Numbered from the stretch's first letter, positions 26,301 to 38,025 are shown. The stretch is 64,000 bases of DNA from Phytoseiulus persimilis (GCA_037576195.1 CM075101.1:34534001-34598000); one strand, 5' to 3'. The notes: generated from the sequence alone by a model not told the origin. A program made the numbers and translations.

Positions 26301-27589
26301 CTCGCGTCGGACTCCTCAACCATTCGAATAGGTACCAAGCCGGAGCTCAGAGCGTCCTGCTCTGACTCCATGCGGGGGGTTTTCTCGAATAGGAACAGTG
26401 ATCAGAACAAGTGAATCCTCTACATCACTCGAGGAGCTCTTGTGGATCGGGACTTGAACGCGCTTTGCATCCGAACCTAGCAGAATCCCGGAAGCCCGCT
26501 CGGAATGTGCATTCGGGACTGCATGATCATGCAAGCAAAGGAAGCGCATCAGAATCCTCTGGGATCAACCGTCTTGGGAGGTATCCGTAGAAGCGTTGAG
26601 GTACACGGTCGCTGCATTAATTCATCAAAGTACCCTACAGAGTGTTTCATCTTTTTCGGGCACAACTTGATGCGCATATTCGGGAGACGCCGGACGACTC
26701 CCTGCTCCTAACTTCGTCTTCTTCAGAATCCATTGACTCTGTGGAAGCCGGCTGACTGGAGTCATGAGAGAGCTGAGCTTCGATCTCGAAAAGCCGTGAG
26801 GATACCGCTAGATCAGGGGGGAGTGAGAGGAGCATGAGGAAAGGAATGGGTTTTCGCGGTACGGCCTTTCCGTTCCGCCCACGTGTGAGAGCGTTCTCAT
26901 GGTGTGTCGAGACACCGGATCATGCTTTGTTCGTTTCCAGCCATCGCAGAACGTATGAAGAGTCGAGTCATGTTATTTTCGAGGGACTTCCACGAATCTT
27001 AACCCAATTCACTCTAGCATCGAGTCTGTGGGTTGCAATAGTCTTCAAAGCAATTGGGTTCTCGCACTGAAAGCCTCGGCAGGTTATTTCTGCTCACCGC
27101 AAATTGTGGAATACAAAGAGAGTGTCTCCGAGCCGAAGAGGAGGCTGGAGGGCATGAGTGATTTCAGCTGGAGCAGTGAACATTGGGTCGATTAACGGGA
27201 AACTGAAAACAACAAGGCTGCTTCCTAATTAGAAGTGCACAATGAGGACTGTGGTTGCTGCTAATTGTCGCTCGCTGGCAAGCAGCTTACCCGCGAGCAA
27301 ATGCAAAGAGAACGCATCGCGCCTAAGTACTTCGGTTCGCCTGGGTATTTCGCGGTGTTTCGTTCTCACATAGATCTGCCGGGCGCTCGGTCACTCGGAC
27401 AGCGGCTTCGTTGTATTTGTAGTTGATGTATTTTGGTTAACGACAAATGACCGTGAGCCTGATCCACCACGCCGACGCCTTGCTAGGGAGGCCGAAGCGC
27501 ACGACTTTGGCCACTCATTACGATTAGGCGCCCTTTCCTTGTCGCCCGTGCCTCTGCGAAGTCTTGGGCGGTTGCAGAATATGACTTAC
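23373..27589. other. Intergenic stretch, no supportable gene
   Basis: Overlapping opposite-strand frames at 25161-25724 (-) and 25520-26095 (+) are long, but they are compositionally driven and carry no motif. No RNA gene or repeat is recognised. Confidence 0.45.
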
Positions 27590-27874
27590 AGTGATGTCAA
27601 GCGGGCCGTGTGCGCTCGTTCGTTCTTCTGAAGTGACTTTTGCGATCGCGCCGAGTGTCAAGTACTGATCCAGCGTTTCTCTGACGGCCAGCTGTGCTCG
27701 GAGCTGGAATACGTTGGATATCCAGAGAGGAAAACGGGGAAACCCTGAGACACTCACTGTTTGATTTGGATCGAGATTGTCGACCGTCGTTATGCCGACC
27801 GCCGGACAACGTGTCGTGGCAGCGCTCCGCTGGGGGATCTCCCTCGTTGGCTCAGTGGTCGGAGGTACTTTCAT
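27590..27874 (-). CDS. Candidate first two coding exons of an unidentified gene
   Basis: I do not recognise the protein. On the minus strand an ATG at 27874 opens 39 codons (27874-27758) that end before a GTGAGT donor. After a 54-bp putative intron ending TTCCAG, a further 38 codons (27703-27590) end at a GTAAGT donor. Both exons are exact multiples of three and stay in one frame. The second exon reads like a soluble helical segment (LRAQLAVRETLDQYLTLGAI). A further GTAAGT donor-like site lies upstream at 28079-28074. No continuation exon was found below 27590. The short intron and the lack of homology keep confidence low; coincidental splice-like sites are the alternative. Confidence 0.25.
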
Positions 27875-28718
27875 GGTCGTTTGGTCCGCAATTGCGCCGT
27901 GGCTCGGGCTGGGGCGAGCGCGTCCGCAACGAATTCAGGCAGTTAGGCACGCGAGAGATTGTCGGAACGACGAGAATAAAACCGCCGCGTGTTGTCTCAT
28001 GGATTTCTCCGCTCACAGAAAGGTCAGCTCGCGGAAAGCTTCATTCTATCATCATTGAATACTCTGTTCCAAAACTTACCCCGAGCTCGCGCTGGGCGAC
28101 GTTAACGACGCGGGTCACGAGAGAGAGAGCGCGGAGTTCGACAGAATATTGATCCGCGCTCCTCGAGCTCAAGTACTTACTTGGCATGTGTTTCAAAACC
28201 CTGTCGCTGTCTCGAAGACCGTGTTCTTCGAAGTTGAGTTCGGACAATGGTTCATGATCTCAACGGAGAGCTTCAGAGAAGTTCTCTGCGTCGATGTTTC
28301 TTGTTTTCTCGGACGACGTTTGCACGTTGCATGTTTCTCCAAATCTTGCCACGGATCTCCCTGTCTCTGTTTTGGACGTGGAATCGTATGTCAGATCGGA
28401 AAAACATCGGACATCGAATAATCCGATCGACGATCCGATTTGCTTATCTCATGATGAGGGTCCTCTCTGGTTCGGAGTCACTGGCGGTTGGTGGCGAGGT
28501 TGGTGCAATGCCAATGGGGAACCAATAACGGAAACCGAGCTTCGAATTCGCGGAAATTCTCCCTGTCGTTCCGCATCGGAAAATCTCTGCCTTTCTCAAT
28601 TTCTCTTCCTATCCTATGTGTTCTAATCGCATGCATCGTGCAAACGCCCTCAGGAATGTTGATCGAATGTTGGTTCGTCTTCCGGAAGCTTTCCAATTTG
28701 TGCGTTTCTGTTCTTCAG

Positions 28719-28946
28719 GATTCTTTCGAAGAAGCGGAACGTCAAATACATTTGACGGTTACGCGAAGTCGATCAATTCCGCGTTCGGAAACGAAGACTT
28801 CAGCACGAAGCACGCCTTCGCCAACGCCGAGACTCTGCAGAGAAATTCTCCCTCAAGGTCCCCCCCCAAAAAAGGGGCTATCGGTCGCTCGTCAGAGGCC
28901 CCCAGAAGCTCGTCATATGAAAGCGACCAACTTATGAGCTCTGCGG
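28719..28946 (+). other. Candidate internal exon, unidentified
   Basis: 228 nt between a strong acceptor (pyrimidine-rich run ending TTCTTCAG) and a GTGAGT donor. One frame is open throughout and encodes a Ser-rich, low-complexity segment (for example SPSRSPPKKGAIGRSSEAP). The length is a multiple of three. It contains an 8-C run and a 6-A run. No partner exon is identified, so it may be chance. Confidence 0.18.
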
Positions 28947-31432
28947 GTGAGTTTGCTTCCTCGTAATCGTTTCCCGTCGATCGATCCGTACTAACCCTCT
29001 ACAGCACTATCACTTGCTCTTGTTGCGCCGGAACTCGAAGATTGGCTGTCGCTGGTTTAAGAACACGGACGCTTTGATCCGGTAGCTTGCCACTGTTGAT
29101 ACCGCATAATACCACCTCTGAGATCGGGCGGCGCTCAGGGCGGCCCAGGCTTGATGCTGGCTGGACCTCTTCGAAGCGCCTCATTGCGTGCTCGACGTAT
29201 TCGGTTCAACCTGGCCGTGTTAAAATCAGCCATCTTATCTAAGTCATTTCTGGAATTTTCAGAAAATTACCAAGTTGAACATTAATCTCATCTTAGATTT
29301 GGACACCGAGAGTTCATCGGATGATTCGCTACTTTGAGGAACGGAGGAAGTAAGCAAGCATCGCTTCTCATCAAATTCCTACATTCTTGGAAGTAGCCCT
29401 TCGAGCATCATAACTCCTGAGCCTTTGCGTATGACAAAAGTGCGATCAGGAACAACTGTTTCATCAGCAGCGAACCCTCCCCACTATTCACCAATGTGTG
29501 CATGCAAGTACGTGTGTTCAGCAAAGTCGCCCATGTGTGGTGGCATAATGTTTTCTGACGTTGTCAAATAATGATTCGGGCGACTGTAAATAAAATATTT
29601 ATGTACCGATCGAACCAAAGTGTTGACAATCTTCTGCTCCGCGACGGGGCTAAAATCAGATATCTCGCTCACGCTGAGCTCGACATCCGTGCGGCTGTCA
29701 CAGATTGTATGAGAGCCCGCATGGGATCGCCGGTCTTGCATAATAAAAAACGATTTGTGGCTCTCATGGAGCTCGGCTCTGCTCACGCCGTATCGTGGAC
29801 GAGGAGACGCAGAGACGTGATATGAAGCGTCGAAAGCCGATTCCCTCAAACAGAGCAGGAAGAATTGGCTCAAAACTTGAGTACTAAACACAGAATATGT
29901 CATCAACGGAACCCTCCAACTCACCACAGTTTTCTGAGGCCCAACATTCAAGGAATTCGTTTGCAAGCATGAACTAGAAAGCTGTCACAAACCCGATTGG
30001 TTTACTCCTCCCACCCTTGTACAAGTCAAAAGTGCTCCGGAACAGTGGTTGGCGAGTTCAAAATCTCAGAGTTCCGTGATCAGATCGACAATCGTCATTC
30101 GCGACTGAAAACCGGAGCTGTGAGGCGGTGCTCTTCGCCACAAAGTGCTCTCGTTCACCGAGATCCGCCATGGGCATGATAGCGAAAAAATGAATCAATG
30201 GAGGCGAATTTCCAAGTAGACCGGGGTATCCAATCATTCGATCCGGGACAGACCCGCGATGTGGGAGAGATCTCGAGGCGAGCTCGATAACCTATCGTTT
30301 CCCATCAGGGAGCTCATATGAGCAGACGCAAGAAATCAATCTCTTTGAATCGATTGCCTCGGCGTTGCTTTCCCGCTCAGTGTTGCCCTGAGAACGACGA
30401 GTGCGCGAGCGAGTAAGCAACCGGACACGGAGTCAGCCTGGCGAGCCAGCCTGCGGCCACCTGTCATCAGCACTGGTTTTTATCTGCGCGAGATAGACGC
30501 GAATGGATTGCCTCGTGTCAAATACAGCAGTCGTTTCAGCAGTCCTCGTCAAAGCTGTCTTCCCATCTATTCGTTTTCGCGTTCGTTTAGTTCCTACTGT
30601 AGACACTCAGCGAACCTGCCTGGCAGGGTTGGTCACGTCCCTGACGACAAAGATGCCACCACAGACGGATAATCGGGCCTCGTTTCGTCCGTTGTCAGCT
30701 GAGAGCTCCTTCCCGGTTGCTGCTCGCTCACAGGTCCTGCCGCCATGGAGTCTCCGGACATCGAGAAAGGGTTGGAGTGTTCTGACGTGACACAAGCGGC
30801 CAAGCTCTGTCTCGTGTATCCATTCCGAGGGACTTCGCCTCGCTGTTCAATTGTAAGCCCATCACGATTTTCAAAGCCTTGCGTATTTCCCGCACATCAG
30901 GGCATCCTTGGTCCCGACGCGACCGACAGGAACGTCTGAACAGGCCGGCACAGAAACGAACGAGGGGGAGCGCCTGAGTCGATGCAATGGCTGCTCGAGT
31001 GAGTGAATTAAGAGGAGAGGAGACGGAGGGCATGGGCCGAAACGGGGCTTTACTATCTACGTTATTACAGTGCACACGTCGGCTATAAAGGTGAAAAAGA
31101 ACGAAGAGGACCAACCAGGTTGTAAAGGACCAAAGTGACATCAGCTCCCTTGGGCAGGTGGCGCACGAGGCTGCAGCTGCCTCGTCTCCCTCAGTGAGCG
31201 AGAGGGGCCATAGCCGACGACGATCAAGATTTCAACACTTTTCAAAAGCTTCTCATCCTCTTCAAGTTCCCCCTCATTGCATCTTCATCTAGTAATAGAG
31301 CTCTACTGGAGGTATTGTGACGGAGGAATCGTTGATGGACCCGCGATCGCTTCTTGATCAAAATCTCCACCATTCGAGAATACTGCGAGCCGGAAGATGA
31401 TTGTATGCTTGACGGGTTCACAGGGGGTGGGT
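28947..31432. other. Intergenic stretch, no supportable gene
   Basis: Several 60-160-codon frames on both strands (for example 29484-29966 on minus, 30728-31141 on minus) have no recognisable domain. No RNA gene or repeat is evident. Confidence 0.45.
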
Positions 31433-31659
31433 CACTAGCGTAGCGATGGGGGCGGAGGCAGCGGTCCGCCGCGGGCATCGCGACGTAATTCTGGAATCCA
31501 GCGACGGCATTCGCCGAATCCTACCTCGCGTGCCGGAACTCCCAACGGCCCTAAAGGTGACGGGATCTCCCTCTAGCGGATTTCGTATCGGATCCTTCGC
31601 CATGAGGGCATAAGATTGAGGGTCCGCACCGGGCATCACCGAGGGTCGCTACGCTACTG
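31433..31659. mobile_element. 227-bp MITE-like element with 14-bp terminal inverted repeats
   Basis: The left end reads CACTAGCGTAGCGA (31433-31446). The right end, read on the minus strand, is CAGTAGCGTAGCGA (31659-31646), a 13/14 match. Internally, GGTCCGCCGCGGGCATC (31463-31479) recurs directly as GGTCCGCACCGGGCATC (31621-31637). The GC-rich subterminal region after a GTAGCGA-type end is typical of short non-autonomous DNA transposons. It has no coding capacity. The flanking 8-mers (31425-31432 and 31660-31667) match only poorly, so the target duplication is uncertain and I do not assign a superfamily. Confidence 0.7.
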
Positions 31660-32444
31660 GGCAGGTACCACCCGGTACGCAGTGATAATGCAAAGTATGT
31701 CCGAGATATTGTCGGGCGGTGCTCCTCTCGATGAAAGGCGGTCATGTTACCGAACCGCGACGAAATCATGGTTTGGACAGAGCGATCACGTCCTTGATAT
31801 GCGTGTACTACACATATTCACTCTAGGGAACTCTCCGGTTGGGAATCAACGAGCACTTATGGAGGACTTCTACAGGAAGCACTCCTGGTCGTGTCGACGA
31901 GCTGCAATGTGACCCCACTGTCTGAACCACCAGGCACAGCTGTAACCTGTGGGGAACCCTTGAAGGTTCCTGATCGATGAGCTTCCGGGAACTTCCCCGG
32001 GTGTTACGAATCATTTCAGAGCTGGCAGGCTCCACCTTCGGACGGAACTTCCAGAATGCGAGCCAGGCTTCTGCATTGTTTGACATCAGGCTATGTATAA
32101 GAAGGTTCGTGAGCTCTGATCAGGCCTCAAATTTGAGCAAAGGGTTTTTGAGTTTGCGGGCTCCATTTCTGGGCTTCGCGTTAATGGTTTCCAGGGCCGG
32201 ACGACTTCGATTTCTTTGCACAGTTCACTGATATGAACCTAGCGTTCCGTACAGCGGACATCCCGGCCTTTCAAACCGTAGTCTCGGGCTGATTCAGAAT
32301 ATGACGTCGTGTTCTCGAAGCTGAAAAGATTCCATTTCAGCTCTCAAGAGAGCCCCCACTCCCAACGCAACGGCGACAGAGCACCTCCAAGCACACGCTG
32401 CAGAATCTCCAAGCTCAGACGTGAGGGTCAGCTTCATCCTAAAG
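31660..32444. other. Spacer between two mobile elements
   Basis: About 785 bp between the MITE-like element and the hAT element. The minus frame at 31823-32086 looks mildly protein-like but has no recognised family. Nothing else is supportable. Confidence 0.4.
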
Positions 32445-32454
32445 CAATGGCTCC
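32445..32454 (+). repeat. hAT terminal inverted repeat (3' end of element)
   Basis: CAATGGCTCC, followed inward by CATGGACCCCC at 32500-32510. It is preceded by the decayed target-site copy tcctaaag. Confidence 0.75.
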
Positions 32455-32842
32455 TGAACTTTTTCGAGCCGTGGAGCCTCACGAAAAAAACTCATCAGCC
32501 ATGGACCCCCAGCGGATGAATATTGTCGCACGTCGTCGAAGTTGCTCTTCACTCCATCAGATACAGAAAACAGGGTTCATAGTGAGAAAATGTATGCTTT
32601 CATCTGTTCCTCAGTTCGCGGATCTTCGATTAACTCGAAGTTGTGCCTTTCGTCTCCTTTATATACCCTATTCGAGAGAACATTTGTACAGGCATGGGGA
32701 GGATCGACGAACATGTTCAATCGGATGGATGTACCTGATGCGACGAGACCAGTTTCTCCACATTTGGCTCTAGTTCTCTGAGGTTCAATTTAGATCCCCT
32801 CGAGCGACGATATCGAGTCTGTTCCTGCTTTTGGTCACCAAA

Positions 32843-34484
32843 TTAGTTGAGGTGCTCGTCCGTTGATAATTCTTCAATGAACTCAGCCACCGCATCCCCC
32901 CGATCTGCATACAGATCGACAACCCAATCCCGGTATTTCCATTGCCGTGATGCCTTCGAATCTTGCGACAAAGTCGTGGTTGAGGGCGTCGACATGTTGT
33001 AGGCAGTGCAGAAGGTTTTCGTCAGTGGAGTTGGCCCGCAGAAGATTCGAGAAAAGTGGGAAGTATCGCCGTCCGACTCTTTGTTCCACGAGTCAGATTT
33101 TTGTGAGGAGCGCGGCGAGCACTGACTTCGTTTTGATGAGATTCAGGCCATCACCTTGCAACTGTGGGTTAACTTCACTGAATCTCGCGAACAAATCTGT
33201 CATGTAGGCAACGTCTTATTTTGAGTCGATCAGGCTACTCCTCAACGCGGGATCTTTTTCCTCTAAGAATTGCGAGACAGTGTCAAACAGAGCAAAGAAC
33301 CTCATCAAACAAGTGCCCCGAGGCATCCAGCTAACCTCAGTGTGGCGGAGCAATCTACGAAACTCCTCATCGTTTCCCTCAAACAGTTTAGCAAGCAATC
33401 GAGAGTTCAGAGCTCTGCTGCGTATCAGATTGGCCGCATTCACCACGAGTTGGAGCGAGTCATGCAGGGTCGGGCTCAAAATCTTCGCCACCAAATGCTG
33501 GCGATGAATGACGCAATGTGTTGTAAGCACTTCTGGAACATCCTTCTCCAAGGAACTCATGAAGCCTCGAGATCCCCCGAAAATGGCTGGAGCCCCGTCG
33601 GCCGCAGCGGAGAGAATGTTGCTCGATGGTTTTGATTTTTCACGCGAATAGACTTAGAAACCTTCATATACAGGCTCGCCCCTCGTATCAGTTACCATCT
33701 TTCTCGCAAAAAGTAGCTCTTCGCGTGTTTGTTCATTTCTGATGAACCGCACACATGCCAAGAGGAAGGGCTGAATGTCGGGCAAAGTAGTCTCGTCGAG
33801 CTGCACGGGTGGTTCTGAGAGGCTCGCAGAGGACGCTCTACACATCCTGGCTCATCTCATCGATTCTGCCCTGAACGGTTGTGTTGCTCAGCGGAAATCT
33901 CTCGAGTATGTCATGTGGACTTTTCCCTAGAACAGATTCAAGGACTTCTCGGATCGCCGGTAGGAGCAAGTCTTCTTCAAGTCAGTCCCGCTGAATGTGG
34001 TTGAAGTTGTGGATCGAACTGTCCGATGGGAAAAGTTCAGGAACTGAGCACAGGGAACATCATCGTCGGCGTTTGTTTGTCGTTGGCAATAACTGATCCG
34101 ATCGCGAGTGGTAGGTAGTTCTAGAGTAATATTTATCGTGAGGGGCTTCCCGGATCTCGTTATGAGTAACGATATTTTGTAAAACACCTCCAAACGTCCA
34201 TCGCGTCTCGTCGCCGAGGACGCGGACATACGATTTATCCTCCGTCGCTTCTCAAGCTTTTCTTTCAGAGACTGGAAGAATCGAACGCTTTTTCTCGAGC
34301 GTTCTTCATGGAACTTGAACAGATGGATGCTGAGTTCAACCAGTCTCATCGAATCGTTTGTGAGAATCTTTTCACGAACAACGCACACGGGTAAACGTCT
34401 CTCGGACCACGACGGAATGGATCCGAACTTCAGCGACACGACGTTGTACTGGCGATCTTTCTTTTTTGATCCCTCCATCATCAA
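32843..34484 (-). pseudogene. hAT transposase relic (ZBED5/SCAND3-like)
   Basis: The product would be a DDE transposase that excises and inserts the element. Pieces lie in order on minus but in different frames. 34484 to about 34110: a BED-finger-like start with VCVVREKIL and HLFKFH, where the second zinc cysteine is Arg, then KISLLITRSGKPLTI. About 33815-33654: QLDETTLPDIQPF...CVRFIRNEQTREELLFARK, the first catalytic Asp block. About 33600: ADGAPAI, the second. 33560-33216: THCVIHRQHLVAK...HTEVSWMPRGTCLMRFF. 33089-32950: LHCLQHVDALNHDFVARFE. The last frame ends at TAA 32845-32843. At least four frame changes plus internal stops separate these pieces, so no intact protein is made. Family resemblance is clear from these motifs. 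Confidence 0.9.
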
Positions 34485-35066
34485 TTCTGTGAGAAACGAG
34501 GGAGCTATTGAGCAGCATGCGAACAGGCCGGTAAAGCACGATCGAGCACATAGTTCCCATGAAGCTACCTCCGTTTGGAATGATGAGAGCGAGCGAATTC
34601 AGCTTCGGATATTCGTGTGTGTTCCGACAACTAACAGCCGTTTGGCCGCTGGTGAAGAACCGGTGTACTGTCTACTAAGTTTGGTTCCTTCCCGACCACA
34701 AGTCGAATCGGGCGAAGGCTTACGGACGGAACCGGTGTCACAAATCTAACCGTGTATATGAATATCGGAGAGAAGTCAGTTCTGGCACGGAAATTCGTAT
34801 ACGCGTATGCACCGAGCCTGGCGTTGCCTGTTATTGACAACGGCTGTAGGAATCAGCTGATTGCTCTTCAATCGCTAGATGCATTGTCACGCCAAGATAC
34901 CATCGGCGCCTCCGGGGAACTTCTGTGGTGGGCCGCATAGTGTTCAGATATGTTCAGCAAAAGCCGAGATAACAGAAGCTACCGTGGACCCCCGAAATCC
35001 ATTTTGGGCGTCATGGACCCTCCTGGAATCGCCATGGATCCTAGGGGGTCCATGAGGCCCTCTTCC

Positions 35067-35076
35067 GGAACCACTG
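35067..35076 (-). repeat. hAT terminal inverted repeat (5' end of element)
   Basis: Reads CAGTGGTTCC on the minus strand. Inward it continues to CATGGACCCCC and an imperfect palindromic block of CATGGA/TCCATG motifs around 34997-35057. It is followed outward on plus by ttctgaag, the other target-site copy. Confidence 0.78.
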
Positions 35077-35145
35077 TTCTGAAGCATCGTTCAAGTTGCA
35101 CAATCCCAGGCGGAACTCAGTGCTCTGTGGACCACACCAGTCGGT

Positions 35146-36411
35146 TCACAATGCCGCCCCTACGAAACGGGAGACAGCGGCGAGGTTGCAAGGCTCTGTG
35201 AAGCTGAGATCCGACTTGCTGATGGAGGATGCCAGTGCGGAAGGTGTGATCCCTCCGAAGAGCTGGGTGCCTCTAGAAAAATATCGGATGCCATACCGCT
35301 CCGAGCGATTCCGATCCCGCTGCGAACAATCACGTTTGCGTCGTGGAATAGAAAGCTCCAGACCCTCAGGATGTGAACAAAGCTTCAAATACTTTCTGGA
35401 AGCTGCTCGGCCGCATGAAAAGACGATCCACTCCGATCAGATCCGATGAATATTTTCAGTCCGCTGCAAACGAAATCTGAGGGGCAGGAGCAAAGGGGGC
35501 CATCAGGAGTTGCCAGGAAAGAGTCGCTTGACCTTGGAATCCGTTGAGGGCTCTCTCAGTTTTCTGACTCCTTGTCGCCCGCAGAAATGACGTGCAGGAC
35601 TCCCTGAATGAAACGGGCAGATGAGCGGCCCCACAGGGGTCGTGCGGGGCGGGTGCTTCAGATTCGAATATGTCAGTTTTGTGAACAAGTGAGACAGAAA
35701 GGGTTGACGACGAGCTCCAGATCAACCTCTAGAGTAATAGAGCGATTCACTGCGCTGTTCTCGAGCCACGGAATCAGATTGTGGGGTTTGTAACGAATAT
35801 GACAAACGGAAAAACAGTTTTCGGCCAATGGAGTTGTCTTCCCACGGTTGACGGCACTTCGCTCGGTAGTCGAATCCATCCAAGGGATTATGGCCAACCC
35901 CATAACTACCTCGGTAATGAAATGCTTTCTTAAGTAGGAGATCTGAGTCGAGTCGTAGGCCACGTCCGCACCAGATGCGACCGCCGAAAGTGGGCGCTCT
36001 GGAATGCTGTGGCGCATTGGAAACCGTGCGAAAACAACTCATCACTCTGGGTAAGCAGGTCCAACAAGAGAGGCGGCACTCCGACCCACGACGCTTGCAG
36101 AAATTCAAGCCACCGATGTGTATGATTCTCCCATGCTGACCTCAGATCGAGTGTTACTGCTGACAACCGCGGCATTTCAACTCACCTCGTCATATTCGAG
36201 CGAACCTTTGGGCGGGGACGAAAACTACGTTCATATGACCTTTTCGAGATCCACGCCAAGTCTCGTTCAACTTCAAATTCAGTCTCGTCCCATAAACCGG
36301 AGCATAGACAGACACTACATCGGCTACGAACCCTACAAGAACGATCGGAACGCATCCGTCTGCACTGGAGCGAGTGGCTTGCTCACCCAGATGGTCGGTT
36401 GCGGATCCCAT
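35146..36411 (-). pseudogene. Possible ionotropic-receptor-like relic (weak)
   Basis: Adjacent minus-strand frames look protein-like but are interrupted. The most suggestive is 36017-35673, which contains GLAIIPWMDSTTERSAV, then CFSVCHIRYKPHNLIPWL, then a short hydrophobic stretch. Receptors of the ionotropic receptor family (glutamate-receptor-like chemosensory channels) show T-x-E-R near the end of the first ligand-binding lobe, then K-P and the first membrane helix. Pieces near 36411-36190 and 35388-35146 are in other frames. No donor/acceptor set joins them convincingly. It could be a decayed receptor, an unrelated gene, or chance. Confidence 0.2.
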
Positions 36412-37202
36412 GTGGCTTGCGCGATCGATTACTTCGCGAGAAAGGCTGATTCTGACTGACTTATTATCGAGATCAACATGTCAGAAGGTGGAGCATCCCG
36501 AAAGATCGTGCTCATTCTTGTAGACGAGGCTGTTCTGATCCTAGATCCGAGAACGATGACACAGAAGTTTCCACGTGGTGACCCCACTGGGTGTTACAAA
36601 AGTCTCGCCGAAAAGAATCCTCGAGCATCGTCTCTTGGCGATTGAGCGAGCGTGTCAATTTGCATTGAAACCTCAAGGGATGTTCTTTCTAGGAAGTATG
36701 CGTCGTCGTGCGTTCTCCCGTTGCCGGGATATGACAACTGAGCAATCGGGCGCTGCCGCAAACCTTTTGATGGGGGCGCAATCCCGTTGACCCCACTCGA
36801 TGATTTTCAGCAAGTACTTCACCTGATAAGAATTGCACCAGATGTGATCATCATACATGGCATCTCCGATTGACACGGGAAAACTCCGCAGAACGTTGAC
36901 CAGGTGGGTTGAAAATCAGGCGTCCTTACGAGCCCCATCTCGAGTGGGGAGTGGGGAGGCGTTTTAGCGGAGAAAACGAGAGCTATTGGGCCTTTTGCGC
37001 ATTCGAGTAACGACTCGCGGAATGAAAATTGAGCGTTCTCCCGAATAAAAGATGCGTGTGACTATGAGCGCATTCGCTTCGAGTCGAATTGCTCGGTTCG
37101 TATGACAGCATTCTCAACATCCTTCCCACGTAGATCCGGAGAAGTTGTCTGGGCTCCAGTCCAGACCGCCATGAGAGAAGTTTCATTAGTTTTCAGTAAG
37201 CG

Positions 37203-37690
37203 TCAGAATGTTGCCACCATCGCATACGGCTTGTTTGAGTGCGCACAGCCGTCCCCATCGCTGCAGCATCGACCGTTTCCAGGTTCAGCCGCAGTGTCTC
37301 CATTTGAAGCGGCGATGCAGATTCCGTGCCGGAAGCTCGAATGATTTGAATGCGATTTGCATGCAAAGATTTTTCCACGATATTCGATGTGAAATGACTT
37401 TTTGAGCGTGTTGGGGATCATGATCTCGATTTCATTCAGCTTTCGTAGCTGGCTCGCCTCCTTCACGTATACGCCGTCCGGTTGATCGGGCACCCACCCG
37501 CTCCAGCGATCCCTCGAGGGCCTGCCTCCGCAGACGCCAGGTCGAACAGACGATGGTCACTCGTAGGAGTAACCGGCAAATTATTCTGAAAGATTTTTTC
37601 TGTTTCCGGAAACCAGACCCACGAGCCATCTCGCTCTATCTGGTTGCTGGGCCGCGTTCCAGATCGCGAGGCGAGACCTTGCCTCCCCAA
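37203..37690 (-). other. Coding-like minus-strand segment, unidentified
   Basis: Two consecutive frames (37690-37463 and 37493-37203) read as ordinary globular protein (DGSWVWFPETEKIFQ; then EIEIMIPNTLKKSFHIEYRG), with a frame change between them near 37480. I cannot name a family. It may belong with the neighbouring receptor-like fragments. Confidence 0.2.
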
Positions 37691-37983
37691 GAGCTACAAG
37701 AGGGGGTAGAGCAGGTCGAACAGTCGAGGTCTATTCAGCTGGAAGCGCCTCAAATATACAGAGACGAATGAGTATCGATCGAAAATTCCCAGGACCTGGG
37801 GCCAGCTCGGAGCCATCACACGAAGTAAATCTGTGGTTCGCTCTGATGAGCTCCAATGTCCTCACCTTCGTCCAAGAACATGAACTCGCGATCCCGAGCC
37901 GAAATTCTGACGAGACAAGCGTCGGATGGAATAGCACGTCAACGCTCAAGCTCCATGCTGAACTGAACAAAGTACACATGTTA

Positions 37984-37985
<2 letters not shown>

Positions 37986-38023
<38 letters not shown>
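37986..38023 (+). repeat. (CT)19 microsatellite
   Basis: An uninterrupted 38-bp CT dinucleotide run. It lies inside a 266-codon plus-strand open frame (37768-38568), where it would encode alternating Leu-Ser; that frame is not regarded as a gene. Confidence 0.97.

Positions 38024-38025
<2 letters not shown>

Larger units (their letters stand above)
32445..35076 (-). mobile_element. Degenerate hAT (Charlie/ZBED5-like) DNA transposon, 2.6 kb
   Basis: The termini are CAATGGCTCC (32445-32454, plus) and CAGTGGTTCC (35076-35067, minus), an 8/10 match to each other and to the family's usual CAGTGGTTC. The flanking 8-mers are tcctaaag (32437-32444) and ttctgaag (35077-35084), matching 6/8 with two transitions, as expected for an aged 8-bp hAT target duplication. 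Both ends carry a subterminal CATGGACCCCC motif. The interior holds the remains of a transposase on the minus strand. All of this is read directly from the sequence; the family name comes from transposase resemblance. Internal frameshifts and stops show the copy is dead. Confidence 0.88.

Noticed and set aside
27845..27870. GGCTCAGTGGTCGG, similar to a tRNA A box
   Set aside because: No B box (GTTCRANNC) or cloverleaf follows at the right distance.
33270..33635. 121-codon plus frame within the hAT element
   Set aside because: Antisense shadow of the transposase remains on the minus strand.
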